This document shows, one piece after another, positions 1-12,110 of a DNA stretch of 64,000 nucleotides (positions are counted from its first letter, which is position 1; each line of letters starts with the position of its first letter). Under the pieces are notes generated by a model that saw nothing but the letters and a program-made list of their open reading frames with translations, had not been told where the DNA came from and did no database searches. Location: NCBI RefSeq assembly GCF_001625305.1, contig NW_017804464.1, positions 5,165,269 to 5,229,268 on the forward strand, written 5' to 3'. The DNA is from Branchiostoma belcheri (lineage: Eukaryota; Chordata; Leptocardii; Amphioxiformes; Branchiostomatidae). Both the position numbers and the translations under genes were made by a program.

Positions 1-100
1 GCCTCTCTCAGGGACACAAGATCAATGACGATGGCAGGATTCGAACCCATGAAGTCTGCGTTCTGGGCCAAACACCCTGTTGTTACACCACACAATCCCA
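1..100 (-). mobile_element. tRNA-derived SINE fragment
   Basis: Minus strand carries GGGTTCGAATCCTGCC (box B) and a tRNA-like head; truncated by the window edge. Confidence 0.6.
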
Positions 101-365
101 CTACTACAATGATCCCACTATTTCCATACCCGGACTTTTGAAACCCCAGTCCCTCTGGGAGCATCTTTTTTAACAAATGACCATAAATGACCACTCAGAG
201 TCCTTCACTAAAGAGACAGAATTAAAACTGTCATCTTTGATTCATATATATCATCATGATAAATATGAATGACATCAGACCAATGAATTCTCTTCAAAAC
301 TTAGGATTTTGAGCAAAATTTGTACATGACCAAAGCAAAGAATTATATTATATAGGACAGCCCCA

Positions 366-782
366 GAGTGGTCACTCACTAAAAAGACATCTACATTGTC
401 GTGCATTCCTCGACTAGTGGCTGAATGGAATCAACTAGAAATGCCAATTAGGGTCTTGGAGGTTGCAGTGTCAAGTCAGTCAGACATTTTGTCATTCAAA
501 CGGCATCTTGTCCAGTCAATAAACAACAGGTTTCAGGATAACTTTGATACAGACATTCTATGTACATAGTCTTGCAGATATGCTTCATGCATACATGTAG
601 TTTTAAGACCACGCTGACTGGTTTTATAGGTCCATGCCATTGACGTATTTTTGTGATAATGTGTATAATTCCAATGATTTTTTAAAATGTTTTTTATTGT
701 AATTTGGGGAGGGAGCTGGAAAAGGTGCTACACCTGTTCCTTCGATGTATACCTGGGTGGAAAATTTTAATAAACAAAAATT
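366..782 (+). pseudogene. LINE 3' end (C-terminal ORF2 fragment and tail)
   Basis: 366-569 reads STLSCIPRLVAEWNQLEMPI then ILSFKRHLVQSINNRFQ and stops. This is the IPR..EWN.LP...SFK..L pattern of non-LTR retrotransposon C-termini. The 3' UTR runs to AATAAACAAAAATTA, ending about 27 bp from the DYNLT5-like donor. Confidence 0.55.
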
Positions 783-809
783 ACTAGACAATTACCAAGT
801 CCGTCTTAC

Positions 810-1023
810 CTCTGAGATAGTTTTGGTCATCTGCCTGCAGAGCTCAGGTTCGTACCTCTCCTCCTGTAGGTAGTTCTGCAGGACGTCCTTCAGGATGTGT
901 CTGACTGTGCTGACAGGGAAACGTTTGGTGGGGCTCATCTGGTACGTGTTCTCCAGCTTCACCGGAGGGTGCAGCTCATCTGTGTGGCTAGGCTCGTCCA
1001 TAAAGGACACCGTACTGATGGAG
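810..1023 (-). CDS. DYNLT5: DYNLT5-like exon with start of Tctex-1 domain
   Basis: Acceptor CTCCTCAG on the minus strand just above 1023; donor GTAAGA just below 810. It needs two bases from the previous exon and ends at a codon boundary. It encodes [33 protein letters not shown] and [15 protein letters not shown], the most conserved part of the family. Confidence 0.85.
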
Positions 1024-4000
1024 CTGAGGAGAGAAGGAGATACAACATGTGAGACACTAAGGCCGACTTTAGACTGACGACGGTATACGATCGCACAACA
1101 ATCGTTGTGGGCGGCAGCTGCCTTTAGACACATGACCAGGAAGTGTGGTGGACACCCGCAGCGCAGGATAGCACGCCGCGCGCCAATTCAAAATGGCGGC
1201 GAGAGAACCCCTTTTTTTCGGCATGCTGCAGCAGATTATTCTGCTTTTGTGCCCAGCAAAGAAGGGATATGAGGCACATGTACCGAACGGGGCAATACTC
1301 CGGGTTTGAACCCGGCGTTCGGTGCTGCCGTTGGCGTGGCTATATTGGCCTGGAAATATGGATCGGCGGATCGGTTCGTACCGGAGGAGTAGTGATTGGT
1401 GGCAGGGGATTGTACTAGACACGTATGACGATATAAAGTCTTTGATTTGACGACATTTTGATGATACAGGCGATGTGCTTGGACATGAATTAACCCTTGC
1501 AGGCTTATTTGCATAAGGCCAATGACCTCCCACTTCCTTCGCCAGCGACGGTTCACTTTAGACGGTGGAAAATCCTCCTCGGACCCCCCCCCCCCTGAAG
1601 GATCACACAATAGGACCCGAGGTGGTAGTGACGACGATTTGAGGATTACCGTCGTGCGACTGTTTTGATGGTCTTTAGACGGTGGTAAAATATCGTCGCT
1701 GGCAACATCTTGACGATAAACATTCGTACGACTATCTAACCGTCGTCAGTCTAAAGTCGGCCTAAATAGAGACATGAACGCCTGTGGGATGGTGGGCATC
1801 TGTTGGGCATTGGTGCCATTTTCTGTCATGGTATTCAAGGGGTTAATTTGTTATGACTGGCTCATGTCAGGGGGAGGATCTCAGACTTTGGTACAGTATG
1901 AGGAGCCCCAAAATGATTAATGATGATAGTGCAGCACTAGTGGCCAATTTCCAAGGAATCTAGTCTAAGGTGGCACCAATGCTGAAAATGCCAGATCGGG
2001 GCACCACCTATGCGGCACCTACAAAATGTATGGGGCACTGAACACCACTTTTGCAAGGGTACACAACACTAGTTTTATAAGGGTAATGACAAATTTGTGC
2101 AAGCCATATGTAATGCAACCCCACTGCCCCTAAAGCTGTGTACTGGTACACAGTACTGGTTCTGCACCGGAAAAATTGATTAAGCACAGGTCCAGAATAC
2201 CTAGCCTCTGTTCCGGGATCGGTCAGAGTTTTTTTATGGAAAATACCCCTCCCCCCCAAAAAAAACCTGGGAACGCCTGAAAAAGAGGCTACAGAATACC
2301 TACAGTTGAAATCCCTGGTACTATACCTAATTAATTTCACACTAATTACATGGCCTATTTGTGACCTAAACTGTGTAAATAGCTGGTCCCCCATGGGTCC
2401 CAAAGTAAGGACAGTGTGTTTGTGTTACAGACTGACAGTGTTAACTACCCTGAAAGATCTGTTGCATATTAGTTACACTTCCTCTAGATGTCACTTTGGT
2501 CAGGTTTGTGTTGCAGGATAGGAGATGATAACTGTAACATCTTAGTTTTGCCCATGTTTTGTAAAAGAATCCTCCATTAACAAAAACTTACATTAAACGG
2601 TCAAGTTCATGTTTATGTCATTATGGAAGGAGTTCAGAAAATTCAAATTCAGGTACAGTTTCAGGATCAGACTTGTACCTAAACCCGTGTAACTGTATCT
2701 AAAATTTGTAATAGGTACACACCTCTAGCTATACCTTACCATTAATATTTTCATGATCAGTTCTGTATGCATATAGCCGATAGCTTTATAATTATTGGAA
2801 TATGACTTAATCTTTTTACGTAACTGACTTTGAGTTTGACATACATTGATTGAGCAGATATCCAGGAATGTTTATCAGTTCTGTTTATGAGAATCAATGA
2901 ATTTTATTGATGTGTTTGAAGAGCATACCACAATAGTGTTGTAGCTTGAACAATACTGGTAGGCAACATTTCTGAACTTGCTATGCAAACCATAACAACA
3001 AAGCTGCTTCTTTTGAAGGTACACGACATGGGTTTTTATTAAGTTTCTCCTAACTTTAACAACCTCTTAAAAATATGTTACCACAACACAACTTGATTCA
3101 GTAATGCTTGAATGTGTTTAAACAAAGTGCATTCAATTTGATTATTACTTTTCTTTGCAACACCACGACTGGATTCCACTGCATCACAGAATCAAGACTA
3201 TTTTAATAACAAATTAAGTTAAGCTGATTTTTAATGCTTATCAACTTCTGACAATGGTAATATGCAAAATAATACCGTTGTCAGAATTGCTACCATAAAA
3301 AATATTCCTCTAAAAACCATAGAATCATGGAAATATAAAACTGGAATTTTCTTTCTTAACAGCCAGCAAATGCAATAGGTTAAGTGCAGGTTAACCAATT
3401 GTGGTCCATTGGAACGTTGTTTCAGTGACACTCAGAAAACAAATCTGTTGAGAGTTATTGGCTGTGTGTTAGTTTGTCATGTCCAACTGTCACAGTGTTT
3501 GTGAACTGGATGAAAACTTGTGATAAGAACCATTTGATTATTGACTCTAGTCCTTCTTAGTTACACATGAGATCAAGCAACGAAGCGTGATAAAGGCACA
3601 CAAATATAAAACCACACAAAAACAAGACTCAATGATTCTGTGATCATTTCTGGCCTGGATTTTGATTCATGTGTCATTACTAGTAGACTATTACTTGTGT
3701 GAGGTCAGCTGAAAAAGTAAGGATCATAGTTTTATTCATACTATGATTGACATTTTTGAAATACTCAAAAAATTTATTATGATTTTATTAAGGGGTAGTA
3801 TTTTTGAGCCAGGGTTCAAAATTCATTTTGGTCCACCCAGTGCACTATGAAGAAATACTGACTGTTAGTTACTTTGAGTGCTGAATTGTGGTTCATCTTT
3901 TTTTTCTAACCGTGCATAACACTGAGTTACAGTACAGTAAAGCTTCAGGCTTGTGTACTAGCTGATAGGGGGGTGGTTGCTATTGAGACAAATTGACCAA

Positions 4001-7000
4001 CTGCTCAAACAAATGGGTCAGGAATCAGTGAGGTACATTGATATGTACAGTTAGTTGAATACATGTTCAGCACCTGACCAAGAAAGACATGGACAGCTAG
4101 CTTCAACCTAGTGTGTTCTTGGGCCAAAATATGAAAAGATTTGAATTGTTTTCTAATTTGCACATACAAAATGTTAACCTGGCTTTTTTAAAAGGTATAC
4201 AATCTACAAAAGAAAAGGACAAAGACTGAGTTCCAAGTTCCAAGTCAACAATGTTTTTAAAAATCCATTTTTCTTTCTAGTGATTCTTTTCAATCAAAAG
4301 TCATGTCGAATTCTTTATTCCTTTAACCTCTAAATTTGAAGACTTGTCAATACAAAAAATAGCCCAACTCGACTCAAATTTATTACATAGACACACCAAT
4401 TCTGTCTCAAGATGAGGAAATGGCTGTAATTTCAGCCTGCCATTAGTAAAAGATTTGCTAAAATTGACCTGCCAGAAAACCCCGGACATGACATCACCAT
4501 AGAAACTCTCCAAACAGGTGTCGACACAGCTAAATACTCAGGGCCATGCTGGTAAAAATACAGGACAAATGTTTTTTTGTCTTCTGCGACTGTCAAACTC
4601 AAATTTCTCAAAGCTTTAGTAGCATTACAAAAGAAATGAAACAGTACAGATCATTACATTACAAACCATAATATCACCAGGGTCCATAATATCGCCACCT
4701 TGAGAAACAGTGTGCTTAAAGATATTTTTTACTGCAACATACTTTTGGTATGTTCTCCTGCACACCTCAAATGTACATACCTAGAGTATGTTGCAGTAAA
4801 AAAGTTTAAGCACACTGTTTCTCAAGGTGGCAATATTATGGACCCTGGTGATATTATGGACAAAGATGTTAGATGTTCTGTCCCAAACATAATTCACTTT
4901 TAACAAACGCCATCACTTAATCAATTAATGGCACAGCCACTTTCATGTAACTGTACCTTACTGGTCCAACCTGTGCAAGTAGTGCAGAGAACATTTAAAA
5001 GTAGATTTATTAATAATAAACAAAATTGACATTAGAAGTCATGAAACCAGCAACAGAAATCAAAATGCTCAACTCCAGATGTGAGAAAGCCAGAGCACAG
5101 AGTAACTGTAAACACTAAAAGCTTGAACAGTTGATACAATGAGAACCGTACATGATTGTTGGCTTATAGATTAACCTGTGTTACAATAGAACGTTTCACC
5201 AGCTACGCAGTATCGTTACAATATATCCGATAGTACTTGATGATCTTATGCATTCTAGTTAAAAGATACATGTATATCATATTCTGTCTCTTCGATATTA
5301 AATATCTCTTCTAAAAGGGTATCTACTAGTAGCATTGCTGGTGGAAATGTGACATACACTATCTGCCTAGCAACAGCCAAACACATAGCTGAACACGGTA
5401 CATGTGCATGTAACTCATTTAAAAAACTGAAAATATAATTCCTCAACCAAAGTCAAAGTACGCTACAGACATTCCGACACAGATTTGTGTTTTCCTGTCA
5501 TTTGTGGAATAAAAAATGTAAAGGTTTCATTCAACCAAATGTAGCTAGGTTTTAGCTGCAACTTTCTCGCGCTGTCTGACGCGACGTCTTACCGTGGCTT
5601 CCGCTGGTTATCCACGTCCGTCCCGAAGGAGGAGGATCGCAGCTTAGCGAAATCCATCCCTGCATCTACCGCCCGGCTCGCGACCAGTGATCTCAATTGA
5701 AGTTTTTCCCCCGCCCGCTGCTACCTGGTAACCTTTTGGTTCGTCCCTTTTCAGTAGGCGGCACGGACTACCGAACGTGACAAAGGGCTTTCCCGATAAG
5801 CGCAGCGCCTGTGCGTTGCTCCCCAGACCCGTTTACACGCCACGCATTGAACAACATTTACTTTGGGTTTATTAGCCTGGTGCCTTGCCGGTTCCTTTGT
5901 GCAGGGTAAACAGATGATACCTCATTAGGCACGTTCTGATCCCAGGCTTCGCCACCAAACATTCAGGTCCGCAAATAAAGACTTATGTTTCCATCCCCTC
6001 TTTTTTAGAACTTTGAATAAACCCATCTCCTGCAGAGAACTAATCCAACATAAATGGATGACTGTACTTTTGACTTTACAGAGTTTTTTTTTCTTTTTCA
6101 GAGAGATTTCAGAACTCCCTGAAAAATGTTTTCTGGCTCTGAGGCCACACCAATTTAATTTCTTGGTTAACGGATTTTTCTAGAAAGATAATGGAGAGGA
6201 CGGGCGAAAAAAAATAAAAATAAAAACAGGCCTAAGCATCCTATTATGGCCCAAAATGGTACGATAGGAGCCATGAAGTCAACACACCAGCCTGGTTCAA
6301 AATTCAAACATTGAATTTTGAACTTTCCATGATACCATTGCATTGAAAGATGGAATAACTGTAACAACTAGGATGAAAAGGACTGTTTTCAAGTGTTCAG
6401 TGAAAAATATGAGCATTTTGCAGTTGATTCTGAATTTTTATTTTTATTTGCAAATCAGAAAAAAAAATGAAGCGGGCGAATCCGTTAACCAAGAAATTAA
6501 ATTGGTGTGGCCTGAGCCTTATCAGTGTGGAATCTGAGGATAAAGTCTGACCCAAGAATTTGGACAGCAAACTAAAAAAGCTCAAATGTATCTTTTCCTA
6601 CTGTCAGATTGACAAAGACATGCATCTTCTAACTCAAATACTGGACATTTGTGAACTGTCCAACAGCCATTAGGAAAATAAAGACCACGTCACCAGAAGT
6701 CTTTCATCTCCGTTATAAAGACCGCGGCCGGTACAATTTCGTCAAAACTTATGTAACTCAGTTTGCAAATGACAATTGTTTTCCCATCGGTCTGACCAAT
6801 CAAAAAGAGATATAAGTTATAAGGAGATTTCTGTTGTAAAATTGTTTTACCTGATACAGAGGTTTTTATCTGGGAAGTGTAGGAAAGGTGTTAGACCATT
6901 CGGACGTTCAAACGGTGACAATAAGATCGATTTATTCTTAGAACAGGTATGTTAGGGATCAAGCAGAGTTTGAGTTCAGGATCGAAAGCTTGCGGATGCA

Positions 7001-9776
7001 CTTTTAAAATTTTTTTGTGGTCTCCTTTTGTCTCCAATGGTCTCTGCTTTCTAGCTTTTAAAAAATACTCTTTTTGGATGTCAATAACTTAATTGGTTCC
7101 AGAATTCACCAAAAAAAATTCAGTCATATTCAATTAAGCATTCCCTTAGAAGATCATTTTAGACAATACTTAACACGTTATACAAAACATGCTATACATA
7201 AAGGGGAAACCTAATTTCCATCGATAATGTTTGGCTTTTAATTGATTTTTCTTTGTAAAAAAAGTGTGCATATAAGATCTGTCACCTATCCAGTTTGCAG
7301 TCTCCAAACTAATAAAGCCACAAACAAACAGACCAGTGCCAGTGAAAACACAGCCCACTTAAGTTGCCTTGGCAGTGGTAATACATTAACTACCAGCTGT
7401 ACTGCCTCTCAGGTAAATAGTCTGTTAAACTTAAAGCTCCCCCTAGAGACAAATTGTAAAATTGCACCTGGTCCATTTCAGAGATGCATAAATTTGTCTG
7501 CCAAATACTAGTATTCAAGGGGGCCTGCATGCCCTTTTTTGTAAGACGTAATCAGGCCTTTTTAGTCTTTGTAATCTGTAGGCAGCCTCCCCTAAAATCA
7601 ACGTAATCCGTAATAGGACATTAACTGCAAAGCGTAAAGTTGTAATCAGCTCTGAGACTTTTAACGTACATGTAATTCGTAATCAGTAGCGAAAATTTTG
7701 GGTCATTTGTACCCCCCCCCTCCATGCAAGCCCTCATTTAATATACCGGTAATCTTGTTGAAAAAAAAAACACATTCAGTTCTAAAGGAAGGAAATAAGT
7801 AAGATGTGTAATATGACATCCAAAGCAACTTAACTAAACAGTTATTTTTTGAAAGTGGGCCTTAAAATTACAACTTTGTTCACAGGTGGCTGGCATTGAG
7901 TCATGGCTTTTTCAGCTGAATTTAAAGGCATCCAGACACAGTTTTTAGGGCTTGGAAACCAGATATTTCAAAGTCAATATTCTAGTCACCTATCTAGTAC
8001 ATACTTATCTACAATGTACATGCTTGTATAGTGTATATCAACATTCGTGGAACAGAAATACCGAAAACTGTGATGAAAAACGGTTACTGGAAGGGCCCTG
8101 GGCTGATTTTTAGGGTACCATCGGGAAAATAAAAAGGACTCATCTTGGGGCTTGTTTTTGCAGTTTTTAAGTGTCCAAACTCCAAAGTATGAAATACTGA
8201 TTCAAATGTGCTGATGTGCAGCAGTATGTCTCGATATCATATCATGAAACTGTCTTATTCAGAATAATTCCAGTTTTGCCGCCCTGAAATTGCATGAAAA
8301 CAAACTGAAAAACAGCTTATTGGAAAAATCATATTCATCATTCAAGGACAGTTGACAGGACAGTTGTCAGCGCCTTTCGATTTGACTGTTGCTTTCTGGA
8401 TCTAATTCAATTTACATCTAATTCAACTATATCCAATTCCTGTATTTAATGCGATAAAAAAATTATAATACTACAAGGTAGTACAATCTATTTTTTTCCT
8501 TTTTTCTAAAGTCTCTAAGGAAATGTGGTATCATTTCTGTGATGGAAATTACATCTAACTGTACGTGTAACTACATTGTGTGGGTAGCCGATTGAATTAC
8601 CTGGCGGCAGTTCAATCAAGAGCTGGAAGGAATCATTGCCATCATTTTTATATACCAGGGCTCTGATATACTAGCACTTGCTCCATAAAAAGTCTGGAAG
8701 CCCCGGTTTACAATGACCCCGTTCATACCAGACTTTTACTAGCGGTTTCAACCGGTTTAAAAAAAAGTTTTGTTTTAGTCTAGTGTGAATGCAAATCAAC
8801 CGTTTTTTTAGGGGTTTAAATCCGATTCACCGGACAGGATTTTTACAAATCGGTTACCCCCAGTATGACTATGAGAAGTCTAGTATGAACGCTAGAGGTT
8901 TCAGCCAGGTTTTCCCTCGCTAAATATGTAGCGGTTTCAACCGGTTTTTGAAAGTATGGTATGAACGGGGTCATAATACAGGAGGGTAGCCTCTACCAGG
9001 CTTCAGAAAGTGGCTAGAGAGCGTAAAATTAGCCAAATAGAGAGATAACATGCCAGGGGAGTTGGTCCGCTTAGAAAGTGTAGTTTTCCGCATCCTGGTA
9101 CGTTATCTTTCTTAACTGATTTCTACTCTATCCAGCCTCTTCCTAAAGCCTAGTAGAGGTGATTTAGGCCACATCAATTTAATTTGTTTGGTCTCGGATT
9201 TGCCTCTTCATTTTTTTCTGATTTGCAAAAAAAAAAGAAAAGATCCTGGTTCTGAATCAACTCAAATATGCTCATATTTTGTCCCCAATAGTTGAGGAAA
9301 GTCCTGTTCTTCCTAATTGTTACAGTTTTTCCATCAATGCAACTTGGTTTCATTATACATTCAAAACTCATTGTTTAAATTTTAACCCAGCCTTTTGTGT
9401 TGACTTCATGGCTGCTATCGTGGCATTTGGGACTACATTGTATAATAGAAAGCCTAGATCTGTATCTAATTTTCTTTTTTTTTTGCCCTGTCGCTTAATT
9501 TTTTTTGAAAAATCCGAGAACCAACAAATTAAATTGGTGTGGCCTAAAAAGGGAATGGCACCAAGGCTTTCTGCTGAGGTCAATGAACTTGAACCATATA
9601 CTAAATACACCTACCCATGTCTCTGTCTGCTCTCCCTAGGGGGAGGGGGTTTGGACTGCTGGGGGGGTGGGACGGCCTCGGAGGTGTTCAGCGAAGACGC
9701 ACTCCCCCTCTTCTTCAACAGGCGCGCCGCCTTGTCGCGGGCAATGTCGCTGGTCTGCTTGTCCGACATACTTGAC
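810..9776 (-). CDS. DYNLT5: DYNLT5/TCTEX1D1-like Tctex-type dynein light chain (5' part; continues off the left edge)
   Basis: Two coding exons join in frame: 9769-9615 (ATG at 9769, 155 nt) and 1023-810 (214 nt), with an 8.6-kb intron between them. The protein begins [17 protein letters not shown], then [10 protein letters not shown], then [19 protein letters not shown] and [15 protein letters not shown]. This order and wording match the N-terminal half of vertebrate TCTEX1D1 (DYNLT5), including the KKRGS.SSL head and the start of the Tctex-1 fold. Family members are small light chains that bind dynein intermediate chain or act as cargo or ciliary adaptors; the role here is inferred from family. 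About 123 residues are encoded in the window; the rest of the Tctex-1 domain must lie left of base 1. Exon 1023-810 ends in phase 0 at a GTAAGA donor. The gene is head-to-head with RIC1, 3.1 kb between start codons. Another DYNLT paralogue is possible but less likely given the N-terminal head. Confidence 0.82.
1061..1762. mobile_element. PIF/Harbinger-like nonautonomous element with TAA target duplication
   Basis: Inverted ends GGCCGACTTTAGACTGACGA, about 25 bp, flanked by TAA on both sides (3-bp TWA duplication as in PIF/Harbinger). Inside, AAAATGGCGGCGAG at 1190 opens a 38-codon plus-strand frame starting [14 protein letters not shown], possibly the stub of a transposase. Confidence 0.7.
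1766..4665. other. Intronic sequence of the DYNLT5-like gene
   Basis: AT-rich. A fragment of the ACCTAAACC element family lies at about 2640-2740. No exon or other structure recognised. Confidence 0.6.
4666..4859. mobile_element. Near-perfect palindromic MITE
   Basis: About 75-bp arms: CCATAATATCACCAGGGTCC to its reverse complement, small loop around CTCCTGCACACC. Arms differ at a few positions only. Confidence 0.85.
4860..5560. other. Intronic sequence, nothing recognised
   Basis: No exon or repeat seen. Confidence 0.5.
5593..5657 (-). CDS. Candidate alternative first coding exon of the DYNLT5-like gene
   Basis: In a CpG-rich island (about 5560-5850) inside the DYNLT5-like intron, an ATG with purine at -3 and G at +4 opens [18 protein letters not shown]. 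It ends after 65 nt at a consensus GTAAGA donor in phase 2, exactly the phase the exon at 1023 requires. Spliced together it would replace the KKRGS head with a different N-terminus. No family match was recognised for this peptide. Inferred from sequence only; a separate unknown gene is possible. Confidence 0.45.
6142..6513. mobile_element. MITE family B (GGCCACACCAATTTAATT), copy 1
   Basis: Ends AGGCCACACCAATTTAATTT...AAATTAAATTGGTGTGGCCT; about 35-bp inverted repeats reaching GGTTAACGGATT. Confidence 0.88.
7517..7740. mobile_element. MITE with GGGCCTGCATG ends
   Basis: GGGGGCCTGCATGCC at the left, CATGCAAGCCCTC at the right, with repeated GTAATCNGTA-like motifs between. A related truncated end is at about 17702. 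Confidence 0.6.
8713..8974. mobile_element. MITE with ATGACCCCGTTCATACC ends
   Basis: Inverted ends ATGACCCCGTTCATACCAGA / TGGTATGAACGGGGTCAT; internal GCGGTTTCAACCGGTTT is repeated in both arms. Confidence 0.85.
9164..9546. mobile_element. MITE family B, copy 2
   Basis: TAGGCCACATCAATTTAATT to AAATTAAATTGGTGTGGCC. It ends about 70 bp from the DYNLT5-like coding exon. Confidence 0.85.
9615..9776 (-). CDS. DYNLT5: DYNLT5-like first coding exon
   Basis: A pyrimidine-rich minus-strand acceptor ending TATGTAG lies just above 9776. Seven bases later comes ATG at 9769. The exon reads [17 protein letters not shown] then [10 protein letters not shown], is rich in proline ([10 protein letters not shown]), and ends in phase 2 at a GTAGGT donor. 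The acceptor implies at least one upstream noncoding exon, for which 11881 upward is a candidate. A MITE ends only about 70 bp downstream, at 9546. Confidence 0.75.
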
Positions 9777-10014
9777 CTACATACGCGAAACAACGCAAAC
9801 AAGAAATAAACGATGAAAGCAAAACATTTGCATCGACTGAGGACTCTGTTTATATTGCTCCTGACTTGAAAATAATGAAAACAGGTTTTTCATAGTCTAG
9901 TTCCTTGACAAGAGGTCAAGACTGAAAAGAGTGTTCTCAGGTGAATCCTCTGTGTCTTGGGCACAATGTTGGAAGGTGGAGCTCCATCTCTCTCCTTCCA
10001 AGCAAGTTGCCTTT

Positions 10015-10325
10015 TACCTGTATCTGTATCTGTATAGCCAGCATAACCGCCCTTCGGCGTAACACACCAGCTTCTATATCTGTATAGCTGGTATAACTGC
10101 CCTTTGGTGTACACCAGCTTCTGTATCTGTATATAGCCGGTATAACCGCCCTTCGGCGTAACACACCAGCTTCTGTATCTGTATAGCCGGTATAACCGCC
10201 CTTTGGCGTAACACACCAGCTTCTGTATCTGTATATCCGGTTTAACCGCCCTTTGGCGTAACACACCAGCTTCTGTATCTGTATAGCCGGTATAACCGCC
10301 CTTTGGCGTAACACACCAGCTTCAC
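10015..10325. repeat. About 50-bp minisatellite, six copies
   Basis: Unit CGCCCTTTGGCGTAACACAC then CAGCTTCTGTATCTGTATAG. The ACACCAGCTTC phrase recurs near 10065, 10111, 10163, 10213, 10263 and 10313. It gives spurious repeat ORFs on the minus strand. One inverted single unit is at 27076-27125. Confidence 0.88.
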
Positions 10326-10989
10326 AGGCACGTGGCATGGCGGCAGCTGGTTGTACTGTGAACCTTTTAGTTTTAACCCATGGTTTTACCTTCCCAACCA
10401 AAGACCCACTTCACACCTGATTGGAGTCAGAAAAATCGTGCAAAGTACTTTTCCCAAGTACATAATGTCTGGCATGCATGGAATCAGACTATTATAAGCC
10501 ACACATCTTTACCTGCTAACCACTCGGATGCCCCACATAAATTGCACATTTGTTTAGAAAGCTTAAGACAGTCTGTCTTTTGTCATGATAATTTTTTAGC
10601 ACACATTTGATTCTAATTGGCCACAATCACAATTGTTGTGAGATCTTGGGCCTCTTTTTTAGCTTGTAAAATGAAATCGCAGTAACCTTACAAAACTGGA
10701 AATACCTTCACACTTACTACTAGTATGCATACAAATTTACACGTTATTTCCTGTATACACCTTACTATGCACACCTGAGCTATTGTGACCTAATTGATAA
10801 GGATATAAATTCTTGTCACTGGTTAATTGTTAATAGTGCTCAATTTATATGTTGTTGGCTTCAATGTAATTAAAGACTGGTGCTACTGGGTGGATGCATA
10901 AGTTGGTAGTTTTGACAATTAAGTCTTTCATGTGATTAACACTTCAAAACCGCAGACCTATAATTCAGGAATTTCCACACCGGCCACAA

Positions 10990-11363
10990 TAAGGCCACAC
11001 CGACTTAATTTTATGGATGACATCCGCTTGCGCATTGATTTTTGCCTGTTCTCAAAATAAAAAAAAATTATCACGTCCACGGAGGCTCTGGCCTGGCTCT
11101 AGGCCTGAGTAGTCCATGGTAGTTAGCAACAATACGGAGCTGGGCACCCATGGCTACCAAATCTCCAAGAACTCAGTACATACTATAGTCAATAGTGCGG
11201 TTTCATAAATTCTGCAAAAAGCCAGCATGTGCCACAGCAATTCCTGTGGTACATGGTTTAGTAGCATTTTTATTTTTGGCCGGACTTTTTTTTTATTCGC
11301 CTTCGTACTGGTTTGGGGGTCTTCAGAGGATGTCATTCATAAAATTAAAATGGTGTGGCCTAA
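10990..11363. mobile_element. MITE family C (TTTTATGGATGACATCC), copy 1
   Basis: AAGGCCACACCGACTTAATT at left; ATTAAAATGGTGTGGCCTAA at right; divergent middle. Confidence 0.8.
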
Positions 11364-11880
11364 CCAATTTATTGACTGGTTAGGTAAAGGGGGAGGGGGG
11401 CGATGGGCTTGAAAATTCTATAGTGTGATCAAGGAGCTTAAAATCTAGTTCTTAATTTATAAACGTTAATGGCTTGGTTTCTACACTCTTTGGTTGACAA
11501 GAAATTAAACAAAGAGAGTGAAAACTGACACTGTGTACATTACTGTCTGCATACTTGTACATGAAACCTACACGAGTAAAACCTTTTTGTTTTCCACAAA
11601 AGACCGACGTGTCTACAAAGGAATGAACACTGTATCGATAACACACGAAAACAACACATAGTTACCACGTTACCTACTGTAAAATGTCCTTAATCTGGCT
11701 GATAAATACCTGGAAATTTCTATTCCAAAATAGCAGGAACGCTCAGGTTTTGGCGCGTTTAGAAATATGTCCACCTCAAAAACCGGAAGTAAACAAACAC
11801 GGTGTGGATTTACCACAACAAAACGGGAGTTAATCTAAAACTTGGGCGAGTTATCATGGTGAAGTGATAAATACACTTAC

Positions 11881-12000
11881 TTGAGACGTTGCCCCTCCAC
11901 TCAGCAGTCTTTTCAGGTAAGGAATGCGACCCACAAGTTGTCAATGTGGCCCCCTGAATAGCGCTGACCCGGTCGCTCCGGGAAACTGCAAACTTTATTG
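11881..12000 (-). other. Probable noncoding first exon of the DYNLT5-like gene
   Basis: On the minus strand the sequence ends at a near-perfect GTAAGTG donor just below 11881. It is preceded by a GC-richer stretch with no useful ORF. The coding exon at 9776 has its own acceptor, so an upstream 5' UTR exon is needed, and this is the best candidate. The upper boundary (transcription start) is a guess. Confidence 0.45.
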
Positions 12001-12029
12001 ATAATCACCTAATTAAATTCGCAGGACGG

Positions 12030-12110
12030 CATATGATTGGTCAACCTGGATGTTGCCCCGCCCATTTTTACCGAAGCCCACAGGTACAATATATAAGGAA
12101 GCCCCGAACG
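12030..12110. promoter_or_regulatory. CCAAT/GC-box/TATA cluster between the two head-to-head genes
   Basis: GATTGGTCAA (an inverted CCAAT box) near 12037, CCCCGCCC near 12056 and a TATATAAGG TATA-like box near 12090 sit within 80 bp. The CCAAT box reads forward on the minus strand and would serve the DYNLT5-like transcript. The TATATAAGG is best read on the plus strand and would start a transcript near 12120. The region may be bidirectional; direction is not proven. Confidence 0.45.

Larger units (their letters stand above)
6514..9163. other. Intronic sequence around two MITEs
   Basis: Apart from the elements at 7517-7740 and 8713-8974 nothing is recognised. Confidence 0.5.

Noticed and set aside
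1069-1610. Minus-strand frames in the Harbinger-like element
   Set aside because: No transposase motifs recognised; composition follows the element's GC content.
9279-9809. 176-residue plus-strand frame
   Set aside because: Spans a MITE and the antisense of the DYNLT5-like exon; no domain.
9890-10401. Minus-strand repeat proteins with YTGYTDTEAGV-like units
   Set aside because: Direct translation of a 50-bp tandem repeat that is open in several frames; no start, splice or family support.
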